Shown: positions 7,563 to 8,605 of the stretch, piece after piece
Layout of the letters: each line of letters starts with the position of its first letter
How positions within the stretch are numbered: position 1 is the first letter of the stretch
Source: Campylobacteraceae bacterium
Lineage (GTDB): Bacteria; Campylobacterota; Campylobacteria; Campylobacterales; Sulfurovaceae
Length of the DNA stretch: 8,605 nucleotides
Assembly (NCBI GenBank): GCA_026985495.1
Contig: JALSQJ010000184.1
Span: 1-8,605, forward strand
Reading direction: 5' to 3'
The notes under the pieces: model-generated
Told to the model about the DNA's origin: nothing
Database searches by the model: none
What the model saw: only the letters and a program-made list of their open reading frames with translations
Program-made: the position numbers and the translations under genes

Positions 7563-7603
7563 ATTAAACACATCATAATTTTCTCAAGTTTTAAACTATC
7601 TCT

Positions 7604-8605
7604 TTAATACAAAAATCCAAATAACCAAATAGGTATTTTATTTCCACTACCTATCTCAATATCATCAGCTACAACAAAAGAGTTTGGTATATCTGCTATT
7701 TGCTTAAAGCTTTTATTTTTACCACCTATTTCAACTATATATTTCTCATCTACCAAAAAATCACCTTTTTTTGGTATTTCAATTTTATGTTCAAAAATCA
7801 TTGATTTAAAAAACACTTCTCTTATAGTCCCTATATTTGGATTATCGCAATACGCATAGTGCAAGTTGGTATTATTAAAATATATCTTATCTGGTTTTGC
7901 AAAAATATTATCGCCTTTTGTTTTTGGACGAATTAATGTAATAATTTTTGCTTTATGTAGATAGTCTAAATATCTATATAGCGTTCTATAATCTTGCCCC
8001 ATATTAAGTCTGCTTAAAAGCTCATTGATATTTGGAGTGTAAGGAACACTTTGGCAAAGAATAAGTAAAAGTTTTTTTAAATTTTTAATATTCTGATACT
8101 CTATATTGAAAATTGATGGTATATCAACCTCTAAAACTGTATTGATAGTCTCATTTAGCTTTGTTTGATAGGTAAAGTATTTATCGAAATAAAATGGATA
8201 GTAACCATATTGTAGATACTCCCCAAATATTTTTGGTGTATAGTATTTTGATAATTCATAAGCTATATCAACATGATTTATTAAAATATCTTCCAATGAG
8301 AAAGTATCTATTTTTATACCATTTTTTAACTCTAAAAACTCTCTAAAGCTTAACCCTTCTATCTCATATATAACAACTCTTCTGCTTAAATCTGCTTTTG
8401 AATTATCTATCTTTAAAGCACTACTCCCACTAAAAATAACTTCTAACTCTAAAAAGTCATATATCTTTTTTAACTCATTTTCAAAACCTATAAATTTGTG
8501 TATCTCATCTATTATGAGTAACTCTCCACCCTCACTTTCAAAGTTTTTTGCTATATCAAACAAAGAATCTATCTTAATCGAATCGGCACTGATATATAAC
8601 TTTTT
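7604..8605 (-). CDS. AAA_14/DUF4143-type ATPase, partial (N-terminus outside the window)
   Basis: The frame is open through the window edge, with 333 codons visible; TTG 8563 is internal, because KKLYISADSIKIDS continues upstream as in the family. The Walker A loop must lie outside the window. Counting from the window edge, Walker B is LLIIDE at 29-34, a sensor-like FSGSSAL is at 58-64, and ADLSRR with Arg75-76 is at 71-76, followed by the hallmark GLSFREFL. A winged-helix-like DUF4143 part follows (about 160-230). The end carries YIVEIGGKNKSFKQI and NKIPIWLFGFLY, a pattern of the nuclease-like fold at the end of this family, though cleavage activity is not established. These ATPases are widespread, often accessory, and mostly of unknown function. 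The gene is visibly AT-richer than the core operon (13 G or C in 60 bases at 8041-8100), consistent with transfer but not proof. Confidence 0.88.
   Translation of the reverse strand, partial: KKLYISADSIKIDSLFDIAKNFESEGGELLIIDEIHKFIGFENELKKIYDFLELEVIFSGSSALKIDNSKADLSRRVVIYEIEGLSFREFLELKNGIKIDTFSLEDILINHVDIAYELSKYYTPKIFGEYLQYGYYPFYFDKYFTYQTKLNETINTVLEVDIPSIFNIEYQNIKNLKKLLLILCQSVPYTPNINELLSRLNMGQDYRTLYRYLDYLHKAKIITLIRPKTKGDNIFAKPDKIYFNNTNLHYAYCDNPNIGTIREVFFKSMIFEHKIEIPKKGDFLVDEKYIVEIGGKNKSFKQIADIPNSFVVADDIEIGSGNKIPIWLFGFLY

Noticed and set aside
7551..7571. GTG start at 7571 for the exported protein
   Set aside because: It would add seven residues ahead of the signal peptide and place the strong GAGGAG site inside the coding region.
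7587..7597. AGTTTTAAACT palindrome in the gap after the ATPase gene
   Set aside because: It has a single-base centre, so it cannot fold as a hairpin, and it is short enough to be chance in AT-rich DNA.
8561..8563. TTG 8563 as the true start of the ATPase
   Set aside because: The frame continues upstream with family-like residues to the window edge, and a start here would remove the essential Walker A region.

Overview
The window comes from a low-GC, tightly packed bacterial chromosome, and every supported gene lies on the minus strand. The carA, purA and hisZ-like proteins, a purA/unknown/carA gene order, and AT-rich promoters with a recognisable -10 box but no clear -35 box all suggest the phylum Campylobacterota, perhaps a free-living Sulfurimonas/Sulfurovum/Arcobacter-type organism. 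Genus cannot be decided from this sequence.

Right-hand core block, read from 4894 down to 1: class V aminotransferase, hisZ-like regulatory subunit, purA, a DUF507-type protein and carA, which lacks only its last few codons at the window edge. The five genes look like one operon. Stops and starts abut as TAGATG at two junctions, one ribosome site overlaps the upstream stop codon, and the last pair overlaps by one base (TAATG). A candidate promoter lies about 50 bases upstream of the first gene. The operon joins amino-acid metabolism, histidine synthesis control, AMP synthesis and carbamoyl phosphate supply for arginine and pyrimidines. HisG/HisZ consumes ATP and PRPP, the histidine pathway releases AICAR, and AICAR returns through IMP to PurA, so the grouping makes metabolic sense.

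Middle and left accessory block, 4983 to 8605: a one-helix membrane protein resembling DUF4760 with a TTG start, a cytosolic predicted coiled-coil protein of unknown function, a SlyB-like glycine-zipper outer-membrane lipoprotein, an exported protein of unknown function, and an AAA_14/DUF4143-type ATPase cut at its N-terminus by the window end. Two perfect 8-bp inverted repeats sit over candidate -10 boxes upstream of the DUF4760-like and SlyB-like genes and may be operators.

There are no RNA genes, CRISPR arrays, insertion sequences or attachment sites that I can support. No gap between genes exceeds about 171 bases. I found no convincing new multi-gene system; the unknown genes and the two promoter dyads are the points most worth following up.
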